DNA of 64,000 bases from Rhabditophanes sp. KR3021 (lineage: Eukaryota > Nematoda > Chromadorea > Rhabditida > Alloionematidae). This document shows, piece after piece, positions 1 through 9,369 of the stretch; position 1 is the first letter of the stretch, and each line of letters opens with the position of its first letter. The translations under genes and the position numbers were made by a program. The notes under the pieces are model-generated. The model did no database searches. It was given only the letters and a program-made list of their open reading frames with translations, and was not told where the DNA came from. The DNA lies in the NCBI GenBank assembly GCA_963281155.1, contig CAUJLY010000002.1, forward strand, positions 620,001 through 684,000, given 5' to 3'.

Positions 1-59
1 ACAAAAATGTCAAGTATTTGTAAGTGAAATGGAAAAGTAAACAACTAGCTTTTTATTAT

Positions 60-1645
60 TTAAATTGAAAACCAAGAATTTGGTGATCTTATCAATTTTG
101 ACACAATTAGTGGCGATATTTTTACTTCACAAATAGGAACAGAAATACATAAATGTATTTTTTTGGTATGATAAGATTTCATGCATTTGTCAAAGTTACC
201 CATCTCCTTTTGAATGCCACCATCTTGATCTGGTGTGATTTCATTTATTAAACCAGGCAAACGTCTACTCAAATTGATATTGAGCAGATCAATTTTATCA
301 TCATAATATTGACTCGTGAATTCAAATTTGAGTGGGAGATGATCAAGATTAGTGGGTAGGAGCAAGGCAATTCCGTCATCTTCACTTACATCTACATGCA
401 TGTACTTTCCCGTACTATTAAGTGGACTAGTTTCTGTAACTAAAGGGTAATCTATATAATAATTCAAATTCTGAAAAGAAAAAATTAATGCTTTTTGTGT
501 GGGATAATTAACTTACGTAGTCTGGTCTGAATATCAATTTAGAATAAATGGGTCTTTCAAAGGAGCGGGTGTGCTTGACCTTAAAGTGGTTTTCAAATTT
601 GACTTTTGCCATGTCCTCGACTGAATTCCATTTTGATGTTAAGATGGCATTGACTGATCGAAAGGAGAAAGAAGCTATTGAATGTGAGGTTGATTTCGAT
701 TCTAAGTAGGTTAATAAAGTTTCGTGGTTTTGGGAGATGATGAATTGGTTTAAATGTACTTGTGCGACGTATTTGGTTTGGTATCGGGCATGGTACATGC
801 ATTCCATTATGGCTAGATTGCGTTCAAGGCGGTAGATGTAAAGGTTTGGGTCGTGGTAGTCGGTAAGCTTGGGAAGGGATGGCCAGTCTATGACTTGGAC
901 GCTTATACCTGCAACATTGTTTTTGTAATAATTGATCACCTTTAGAATATTAGATGTCATAGATTCTTGAAGAAAATAAAATTTAGTAGCTCCAGCAACT
1001 ATCCATTTTTCGATAAATGATATTAGCTCAAGATAATTGTAGTATAGAAACATTGGCTGGACACAAACTCCTAATTTATGTCCATAAACGAGTTGTTGCG
1101 GCTTGCGACGATCTATTAAATCTATTGAAACTGTATTGTTATCAAAAGAATTGGTAATTTCAATAGTATTGGTCAATTGTTCTGGTTTATCACTTTTGAT
1201 AATTCCAATATATCCAACTAAAGCACATCTACGACTATAATCAGAAGGACACTTATTGCCCTGACATACTAATTCGACTCTTCCAACAGCCAAGCCATCT
1301 CTTAGCCAATACAAAGTTTCCCTAAATATAAATAAAAGGAAATTTAATAATAAACTAACTTATTTCTCGAATACGTCACAACAGACAATCTAATTTCATT
1401 ATCACTAACTCTAAAACCAGATCTAACATAGAAATTTCTTTTCAAAGGAGCAGGAACGGTATTTGATGAGACATGTCTTTCGAGTTCACTCATTTGAATA
1501 TATTCAATTGCTGCCGGAATAGACGCACAAAATGACATAACAAATACCACAACTAACCAACATTTGTTATTAATAGCAACAATAATGGCAACTTACATAT
1601 CACAAATAAGTATTTATCCAAAAACCGTTTAATGTACCTATTCAT
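60..1645 (-). CDS. GT92 (DUF23) family glycosyltransferase, type II membrane protein
   Basis: Predicted Golgi glycosyltransferase of family GT92, which adds galactose to glycans and is greatly expanded in nematodes. Four exons (1597-1645, 1360-1552, 517-1321, 60-470) with introns of 44, 38 and 46 bp give 485 residues. The short first exon supplies a cytoplasmic stub, MNRYIKRFLDK, followed by a hydrophobic signal anchor (about residues 12-30) that continues into exon 2. This anchor is why I chose this start over internal methionines. The GT92 core begins around VRVxPMFLYYN-like text (GVCVQPMFLYYNYLELI), followed by the Y-x-A-Q-V-H-L-N-Q-F stretch where the family carries its metal-binding acidic motif. 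Here it reads VHLNQF, so the usual D-x-D-E is not obvious and activity is uncertain. Family assignment is fairly sure; donor and acceptor are unknown. Confidence 0.8.
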
Positions 1646-1878
1646 TATTCAAATTTATGTAAAATAGTATCTATAAATAAGTAAGACTAATAACTAAATT
1701 CGCAACAAACTTAAAATTACTTTCAATGATACAAATCAACCCAAAAATGCGTTTAGTACTACTAACAGATTTAAACGGCAAAAGAGATAATATCTTGATA
1801 AAGTAAGGAACAAAGAATAATCACATACATTATAATTTATTTTTATTTAAATATTATCTACAAACATATAAATACAAA

Positions 1879-3135
1879 TCAAAGCCAATCAGCATACTCC
1901 CGGCAACTTTTGATAAATTGAGAACAACGAGCAAAGTTTAATTTGTCCCTTTTGTCCGGAAAAGGGTCACACATTTGTTTGGCTTTATCCTTGATGTCTG
2001 AGCATTTAACAAAATTAGAACGTGGCGGCGCCATCAGAAATTTGTCATGATCCACAACCACTTTGTTTACGCAAACATTTTTATAAGCCAGGCAAAAATT
2101 GGTGACTTTAGTTTGCATCTCTTCCCCATCAACTTCTTCCTCGCCAATGCAATATTTGGCATTATGCTTCTTGAACTTATCACAGTACATGATAACCGGC
2201 AATATTTTATCATTAGCCTGGCAGGCTAAGGGGTAAGACTTACAAAAGTCAAGATTTTCAAACTTTACTTCGCCACGGCATTTATCGATAAAGGCAGCAC
2301 GTTGGAGGACGCAAAACTTGGTAACAAAGACTAAAACTGAGGATCCACTATCTTCCACCTCTTCCTCATCATCTTTTTTCAACTCACTTACTTCCTTTTT
2401 TAATTTACTTAATTCTTTTTCAACTTCCTCGTCTTCTTTTGACACTTTGCTTTCACCTTGTTTAATGGGAGGTGCATTAGATGTGGATATATTTACAGGT
2501 TTAGGCAGTCTCAGCAAACTTCCAAAACCGGATTCATTATCTATGGTGGGTGAGATACTTTTTTTGGTGATGATTGCGTCCACTTTGGATGGGGAAGATT
2601 TTACTGTTTCCGGATCAGTTTGGCCGTCGATGGACGTGGCGTGACGCCACCCGTCGTCCGTCGTCTCGTCTATTGTCTTGCGTTCGGGGGAGCGGTCGAT
2701 TTCGGAGGCGGAAGGATTGGTGGTTGGGATGAATTTGGGGGGGATTGGATTTGTGGTCGGTAGAGCTGTTGTGGCATTAATCTCATTCAATAAGGCATTT
2801 ACTACATCGGCAATTGAACTCGTTCCCACATTATTAATTGAAGAGGCCGTCGAATTGTTGATTGAAGTGGTCGTCAACTTGTCAACTGATCCTGCCCTCA
2901 AATTAGTATGTGAACTTGTAGTAGAATGATGTTCTGAAGTTGCCCCACTTGCCCTGGCACCCTCCTCCAAAACACAAAAAGCCAAGGTGGGATTTCTCTT
3001 GCATGCTATCTAAAAAAGATTACTTATTAAAAAATGGCCCTAACTTACATTAATCAACGTTTCCCGGCTGATCCCACCAATTGCTTGTCCTATCAAAAGG
3101 CAACAACTGACTAAAACAAACTTCACAAGAGACAT
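1879..3135 (-). CDS. Secreted protein with Ser/Thr-rich stalk and paired-cysteine C-terminus
   Basis: Two exons (3049-3135, 1879-3009; 39-bp intron) encode 405 residues. Exon 1 supplies a signal peptide (MSLVKFVLVSCCLLIGQAIG), which fixes the start at 3135. Residues about 40-180 are low-complexity, rich in Ser, Thr and Asn, and likely O-glycosylated. A Lys/Glu-rich stretch that could form a short coiled coil follows. The last ~170 residues carry spaced cysteine pairs (FC..KC, FCKSYPLAC, YC..YC, FCLAYKNVC, CSDIKDKAKQMC, CSQFIKSC), and a similar pair lies just after the signal peptide (CKRNPTLAFC). I do not recognise the family. The shape suggests an extracellular or cuticle/excretory protein made of small disulfide-pinned helical hairpins. 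It ends 208 bp beyond the 3' end of the CLP1 gene on the same strand. Confidence 0.75.
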
Positions 3136-3343
3136 ATTCGACCATGTAAAGTGTTTTGTCTAAGGATATCCATTTAATATAGTTAGTCTGTTGCTAAAAT
3201 TAAAAGCAAAGTCAGTTGGATGGAAGGGGTGGTGTGTTTGGTGATATATCCGCAATGGGTTGATTTATTTAATATTTTGATAAATGATGGGCAAATAAAG
3301 TTAGAGAGATTTTAAACAACATGTTTATGAAATAAAATTAAAG

Positions 3344-4670
3344 TCAAGCACTGTTATCATCTATAAAAGTAACATCCGACCAAATCAAAACCTTATTGTG
3401 CAACGAAGGCTGAGGCGACAACACATTCAGAACCTTCTTTTCCATGTCGACTGAAGTCACACAAACGTAACCTGCAACAGGTGTTGTCAGCAAAGATTGA
3501 TCTGCAAGTGTTCCGGGTGGTGTGACGGCTAAGATGTGATCCTTAAGAGAAGCGGTCAAAGGAATGGTGACGACTTTCGTTTTAGAATTTTCCACTTTCA
3601 TTCCATATGGGAGGCAGGATTCGGGAAGTGGTTCAGTCCCAATTTTGGCTAACACAACATCGCTGAAGTTGATTGGGAATGAGTGCGGAGACAGTCTGAA
3701 GTTTGAACTTCCATAAAAGTATCTGTTAATAAAATTGGTCCGAGCGTTCCTTCTAGTGTCAGAATTTCTGGCCTCAATTCCACTTGACTTCTCAACAGAT
3801 TGGATATTCACGAAGGCGGGGATGTCTCTCTTTAGTCTATGATACAACCGTTCGTGCTCCACCACCACAATCGATTTCACTTCAAATTCCTGGGCGGCAA
3901 TCTTTAGTGACTCGTACCCTTCCCCTTCAACCCATCCACAAGTGTTGATTATGATTCCACTTGCATTAATTTTATTGGAAGACATTGATTTGCGGTGAAC
4001 GAGGTCTGACAACGTTTTGAGGCAGTTTTTGAAGAGGTCGAAGTTGCTAGCAGGTGATGTGTGTCCGAAATGAATTGTGACATTAGCTTTTGTGTTGTAA
4101 TCGTCCAAGATATCTGCCGTCGTTTCCATAAAAAGCGCTGCCAATGTTCCTGGAACTGATATATTGCCTTGGCCAACGTCTAATTCTACATAAAGCGGCG
4201 TCCTTCCCGATCTAACGGCATAATTGAGCAAAATCTTAGTCAAAGTGGACTTCCCTACATCCACAGGCCCAGCAATCAAAATCCTGGGCCCTCTTCCATT
4301 CCTACCAAGATTCAAATTCTCCATAGCTTCACTTCTTCCTTTCTCGAGACGAGCATGAATATCCAAATAAACACGCATGGGGGTCTTATCAGAAACATAA
4401 CCAACATCCTTCGGTCCTATAACTTCGATTGTAGCTCCCACAAAAGTGAAGATAGCAGCACTTTTACCTAAACAAATATTATCAACAATTTCTTAATGCT
4501 CAATTACCTGAGGCAAAGGTGTAACGTTTGTTTTTAATTAACTCAGTTCCGAATAATTCAGCACGGCCTTCTAATAATTCAATGGTTAGCTCTTGAGACG
4601 AGACAAAGCGAAACTCAGACCCTCGGCTTAATTTGTACTCTTTGGGTTCACAGTCGTCTTCCTGGTTCAT
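3344..4670 (-). CDS. CLP1: Polyribonucleotide 5'-hydroxyl-kinase / pre-mRNA cleavage factor CLP1
   Basis: CLP1 phosphorylates RNA 5'-hydroxyl ends and works in tRNA splicing and in the 3'-end cleavage and polyadenylation factor CFIIm. Two exons (4508-4670, 3344-4467; 40-bp intron) give 428 residues, close to the usual ~425. Exon 1 encodes the N-terminal beta-domain, including KRYTFASGKSAAIFTF with the family's GxxxAIFT motif. The central P-loop reads GPVDVGKST (about residue 125), followed by a family-typical VELDVGQGNISVPG segment. The C-terminal domain ends near the stop. A consensus acceptor (TTTCTAG) lies directly against the ATG, so the mRNA is probably trans-spliced at the start codon. 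The promoter region is shared with a divergent RecA-like gene 194 bp away. Confident call. Confidence 0.95.
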
Positions 4671-4864
4671 CTAGAAAGAATTATAAAATTATTAGGTGTG
4701 TGATTGAATGTTGTGATGGTTGGGACGGTTAAAGGATGACACGACCGTCTTTAGAAATAATACTTTGAAAGGGGTTGGTGTGCGTGTTGTCTCGGAAGGA
4801 AAGTGGTTTTGGGAAGATAAGAAAGTGTGCGGTTAAATCATTGTGTCTGTATCTATATTTTAGT

Positions 4865-5695
4865 ATGCCTGAAGAAGAAGTAGAAAATTTGTTCCAAGCC
4901 TTTCTTCGGCTTGGATGCAAAAAGTTTTCTATCTCAACGGGTAGCGAAGAAATGGACGCGTTGTTTGGACCTTATGGAATTCAACAAGGTAGAATAAACG
5001 AAATTGTGTCGGATGGAAGATGTGGTGAAAGAGAGGTAATTTATGAAATGATTAATAATAAATAACATCTTATTTAGCTTGTCGTCGAATTAATAGTAAA
5101 TTTCTTAACCAACAAATTAAAAGAAGACGAGAAGGTTATCATATTTGACTTTAAGACTTACTCAAATATAGAAGGACTGAAAGAGTGTTTCTCAGGCTTA
5201 AACGAACGAGATTTTAACAATAAAATTTTGAATCGGATAATGATAAATACGGTGCGCACGATTGAAGATTTATCCAAATCACTCCAACACTTATCAGCTT
5301 TCAGCAATCATTATGGTCATACATTCATAATAATAAACAACATAGATGGCATAATTGGCAATCAAAATGTGAAATTCGAAAACGGAGACACGAAGTTTGG
5401 CAATTTTGTGAATGTTTTGAGAAAACTAACGACCGAGGAAAAAGTAGCCCTTGTTACTGTCAATAAATTGAATACCTTCAACGGCACAAGTACCCCAAAG
5501 TTAGGACATAAATGGACCAATGATATATCCAACCGAATCGAGTTAGGCATAGACTTCCATTTCAAACCTCCTCATCCCAAATCCTTCTATGCTCGCCGAT
5601 GGCTACCTAAGCCAGATGACTTAGTGTATCGAAATTATCCGGAGTTAGTACGTTTCAGAATCAAAGACAATCGTATTCAGTATTATCACCTTTGA
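4865..5695 (+). CDS. RecA/RAD51-paralogue-like protein with degenerate Walker A
   Basis: Two exons (4865-5035, 5078-5695; 42-bp intron), 262 residues. The N-terminal part, GSEEMDALFGPYGIQQGRINEI, matches the start of the RAD51/RecA ATPase core (G-x-x-x-L-D-x-L-x-G-G-I-x-x-G-x-I-x-E-I). Where the Walker A loop (GxxGxGKT) should follow, the protein has SDGRCGERELVVELI, with no GK[ST]. A hydrophobic strand ending in an acidic residue, TFIIINNIDGII, occupies the Walker B position. RAD51 paralogues act in homologous recombination, and several nematode paralogues are divergent. The missing P-loop lysine suggests a structural rather than ATP-hydrolysing partner. An earlier in-frame ATG (4775) is less likely because it would add an unusual leader across the divergent promoter. 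Family level is probable; the exact paralogue is not assigned. Confidence 0.6.
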
Positions 5696-5806
5696 ATGGT
5701 AGTTTTCATGTTAAGGACACTTTATACCAACTTTCCATCTAAGAATAACTTTGAAGGCTAATTTTTTTAAATAAAGTTTCATTTTAAATTGTGTTTATTT
5801 GTTGTT

Positions 5807-7249
5807 ATGAGTGAAGGTTCGTTTAAGGATTTGGGGTTAGGGTCGTGGTTAATTAGTCAGATCAAGGTGATGCAGATCAAAAATCCGACGCCTGTGCAGG
5901 TAATTTGGTAGAAGCTAAATTTGATTAATAATTATTTTAGATAAATTGCATTCCTAAAATATTGGAAGGTGGAGATGTAATGGGGTGTTCAAAGACTGGA
6001 ACAGGAAAGACACTAGCTTTTGCCTTGCCGATTATTGAAAAGCTGTCTAAGGATCCGTTTGGTGTTTACGCCTTGATTTTGACTCCTACGAGAGAATTGG
6101 CTTACCAGATATCAGACCAAATAATTGCACTTGGAAAGCCTATTGGCATTAGATGTTCGACTATCGTGGGAGGGCGGTCTCAGACGATTCAGGCATTAGA
6201 GTTGTGCAAGAAACCTCATGTAGTAGTTGGGACACCGGGAAGGATCGAAGACCATATTCGAAGTGATCCTGATGGAATCGGTAGATACTTTGGCAAACTC
6301 AAATTCCTGGTACTTGATGAGGCAGATCAATTGCTGGATGGGCAATATACTGCCCAACTAAAATCTATTTTCTCGGTCCTGCCAAAAGACAGACAAACTC
6401 TCCTATTTTCAGCAACAATTACTTCCGCTTTAACCAAACTACACGACGTCTCCGTCCACAAACCTTACCTCTTCGAAGATAAAGATGAAATCAAAACAGT
6501 AGACAATCTTACTCAAAAATTCATCCTCTGTCCGGTAGCTGTAAAAGATGCCTACTTAGTTTATGTGGTCAAGAATTATGTGGAAAAGAATGAAGAGGGG
6601 TCCGTTTTGATATTCACTCACACTTGCAAGGAAGCGCAAGCTTTGTCAATTATGTTTACTGCTCTTGGATTTAGTGTAAATAGTCTGCATTCGGAGATTT
6701 CACAAAGAGAAAGAATGGCGTCCATTTCAGGGTTTAGAAATAGGACTATTCGAGTGTTGATTTCGACGGATGTCTCGGCTAGAGGTGAGTTAGCTTTTTA
6801 AAGACTAAAATATCGAGGTTCCAGGTCTTGATATTCCGGATGTCGATTTGGTTGTCAATCATAATGTTCCGAGATGCACCAAGACATACCTTCATAGAGT
6901 TGGGCGATCTGCCCGTGCTGGACGATTCGGAGGAGCTCTGACCTTCGTCACGCAATACGACATCACCTTACTCCAAGATATCGAAGGCGCCATCGGAAAG
7001 AAGCTAACCGAAATGAAAGTGGATGATAAAAAAGTTTCCGAATATACAAGCCAAATCTTGATCATGAAAAAAGAAGCTGAAATCAAACTGAGTCAGTCTA
7101 CTTTCGGAGAACGTAAAAAGATCAATAGAAGAAAGGATATGATCTTGAGTGGAATTGCAGAGGAAGATGTTGATAAGGTTATGAAGGATTCAAGGAAAAG
7201 AAAGAATCTTCAAAAGGAAAAGGTTAATAAAAAAGCCAAGTCTAATTAA
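5807..7249 (+). CDS. DDX49: DEAD-box ATP-dependent RNA helicase DDX49/Dbp8
   Basis: Three exons (5807-5899, 5941-6784, 6825-7249; introns 41 and 40 bp) encode 453 residues, near the usual ~480. Helicase motifs appear in order: Q motif (NPTPVQINCIP), motif I (CSKTGTGKT), Ia (LTPTRELAYQ), Ib (GTPGRIEDHI), II (VLDEADQLL), III (FSATI), IV (VLIFTHTCKEA), V (STDVSARGLDIPDVDLVVN) and VI (HRVGRSARAGR). The LGKPIG and ALEL..KPHVVVGTPGR segments match DDX49/Dbp8 rather than other DEAD-box groups. A lysine-rich tail (RKRKNLQKEKVNKKAK) fits nucleolar location. Dbp8 unwinds RNA in 40S ribosomal subunit assembly. It is 111 bp downstream of the RecA-like gene on the same strand. Start chosen because it gives the complete FKDLGLGSWL lead-in to the Q motif. 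Confidence 0.95.
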
Positions 7250-7311
7250 TTTGTTGCTGTTTTTAAATTGCTTTGTTGTTTTATAATTGTTTTGTTGTTT
7301 TAAATATGTTT

Positions 7312-8062
7312 TTATTGTCTATTTAATAAGTGAATAAAGGTAATTAGAAAAATGATTGAGAAATTTAAATACACTTGGTTTGATGATGATAATAATTGCA
7401 TAAAATCTTCATCTGAAAGAGGGTCACAAATATCTTTGATAAAAGGAAGATCTTGCCATGGTCGTTTGCCGTCTAATTCTGCTGCGGAAGTATGATCACT
7501 GCACATTGGATGCTAAATTAAATGAATAATTAATCTCAAATTGAATTAAACTTACATTTTTCTTGAGACATTTGGTATCGCAATAGTCACAGAGAGAAAT
7601 CGTACAACCTAGTTTAATTGTATTATGTCCCAAGACACGGACAGATAATCTTCCATAACTCTGAGCTTCATTCAAGCTGTTGGGATTATAGTAAGGAGAT
7701 TTGATCATAGAACCCTCCGCAGTACATCCATCCTCCCCAATCATAACCACAGGTGTTTTCTTAGATCCAGCCCAGCATTTATGAACCTTAATAGCCACAT
7801 TTCTAGCTAAACATTTCCATTTAATGCAAACATTTGTATACCACGAAATAGTATCCTCTGTCCTCATAGCCTCATTCCGACACGAATCCTTATGAACAGT
7901 CAATTCACAGTCGACTTGGTCCAACGTCAAGTTAGGTGATAAATTAATCTTTAATGGTTCAATTTTGATAAATGTTTCTGATTTTATTAAATCCGAATAA
8001 CTGTCACAATCCACCAAAACCATTAAACTTAATAATAAAAAATACTTCAAACCAACAAACAT
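7312..8062 (-). CDS. Cuticlin-like protein with only the C-terminal half of a ZP domain
   Basis: Two exons (7556-8062, 7312-7512; 43-bp intron), 235 residues. A signal peptide (MFVGLKYFLLLSLMVLVDC) is followed by a module matching ZP-C of nematode cuticlins: CELTVHKDS, IKWKC, IKVHKCWAGS, then GEDGC, a proline/tyrosine stretch, LGCTISLCDYCDTKC and KKNHPMC. The ZP-N half expected upstream is absent; only about 30 residues separate the signal peptide from ZP-C. A possible dibasic cleavage point (DGKRPW) comes next, and the chain ends in a hydrophobic segment (VYLNFSIIFLITFIHLL) suitable as a membrane anchor. Cuticlins polymerise through ZP modules in the cuticle or apical matrix. A ZP-C-only chain could cap or modulate such polymers. 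ZP-C similarity is reasonably clear; role is inferred. Confidence 0.7.
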
Positions 8063-8127
8063 CACAATAATATAGCTAGTTATTAAATGAACAAAAAGAA
8101 TAAACCCAATTTTGAGTTTTGCCCAAC

Positions 8128-8687
8128 AACAATATGAACTTGTATATCTCAAAAGTTAGGGCATATCTCTTGGTATCTAAAGTATCTTTAGAAACAACTT
8201 CCATGGTAAAAGATGGTCTTTGGGGAGTGGATAAAATGGTGCTACAAAGTACACTAAAAAAGTTTGATGACTTTATGAGACCTAAACATAACATTATGTT
8301 TTGGTTATCTTTTGTTTTTGGTGGGGATGAGTATGTTTGGGAAGGAAAGGGGATTGAGTGGATGGGTTTGCTGATAATAAATGTTGCATTGGTTCAAAAA
8401 CGTGAGTTAATGATTTAGATGGATAAAATTATTTGCAATTACTTCTTGAGCTTAGAGATAACATTCATTTAACTTATCATTCAGGGTCCTTTGTTAAAAA
8501 ATTTAGTTTATTCAATTTTACTATATACTTTGTCAACCATTTAGCAATTTTTTACACTTCTATTAGTAACGGCCAAATAACATTTTGTAAATCAACTGCT
8601 TGTCTTGTAATGAATTTGAAAGATCATAAGAGATTCATATATCAAATACTTTTAATTATTTCTTTCAAAGGAGACACGCACTTTTGA
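8128..8687 (+). CDS. Weak two-exon gene candidate, function unknown
   Basis: Two blocks (8128-8401, 8485-8687) join across an 83-bp stretch with GTGAGT and TTCAG ends to give an uninterrupted 158-codon frame starting MNLYISKVRAYLL. The conceptual protein has two hydrophobic patches (MFWLSFVF; MGLLIINVAL) and a hydrophobic, cysteine-poor second half. No family is recognised, and the second exon has AT-rich codon use that could be chance. The 884-bp gap between the ZP gene and STMP1 otherwise holds only AT-rich sequence. Treat as tentative. Confidence 0.3.
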
Positions 8688-8946
8688 ATGTTCAAGAAAA
8701 TTGTTCCTTATGCCACTTACTTTTTATTCAGTATTAAATAATTATAAGAAATTGTAGAGTCTTATTGTTGACAATTCCACAACTTCAGCCTATTCATTTA
8801 TTATGAATAATCGTGGATAGAATAGTCAAAAAGCTGCACATTTATTGAAAGAATGTCTCAAAACTCTTATAATTGGAGTAAACCCCTGACAATATATTTC
8901 AACAATCTTTGGACAATCAAAGCTACAGCATATTTCTTCACCTAAA

Positions 8947-9144
8947 ATGGGTTTAATCGCAAAAGCACTCGTATTCGGCGCCGGTGCTTACACTGGGATC
9001 TACCTTTCTCAAAACTACGAAATTCCCCTCCTACCATCTCCATCCGAACTAGAAGCTAAGCTGACAGGATTACTCAAAGACAGTACACCCCTCAAAGAAT
9101 TCCTACCGGACCTCAAAAAAAAGGATGAAGCCAGAAAAGATTAA
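8947..9144 (+). CDS. STMP1: Short transmembrane mitochondrial protein 1 homologue
   Basis: A 65-residue single-exon protein. Residues 3-24 form one membrane segment (IAKALVFGAGAYTGIYLSQNYEIP). The G-x-Y-x-(A/S)-Q-N-Y-(D/E)-I-P signature is that of STMP1/mitolamban (C7orf73), a ~47-residue inner-mitochondrial-membrane microprotein linked to respiratory complex III and energy metabolism. The remaining residues are a charged helix rich in Lys, Asp and Glu, about 15 residues longer than the vertebrate form. The coding codons are richer in C than the flanks, supporting a real, well-expressed gene. Short length leaves some doubt, but the motif match is strong. Confidence 0.8.
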   Translation: MGLIAKALVFGAGAYTGIYLSQNYEIPLLPSPSELEAKLTGLLKDSTPLKEFLPDLKKKDEARKD

Positions 9145-9369
9145 TTAGTATTGGAGTGTGTCAAAATGATATAGTTTAAATAAAAAAATTTATTCGAATC
9201 ACATCTACAAGTGTACAAAATATAATTAATAATTATTTATTGTAATTAGCTACATATTAAAGAATAAAACACTTATGATTCCCAGGTTCCTTGCAAACCA
9301 TTGTCATATACTTCGTATTGGGTGTATACAATGGACATATTGTCATTTGGATTTGTTTCATTTTGATCT

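Noticed and set aside
2318..2929. Two plus-strand open frames (108 and 83 codons) over the secreted paired-cysteine gene
   Set aside because: Antisense reflections of its Ser/Thr/Asn-rich stalk; no starts, splice sites or family similarity.
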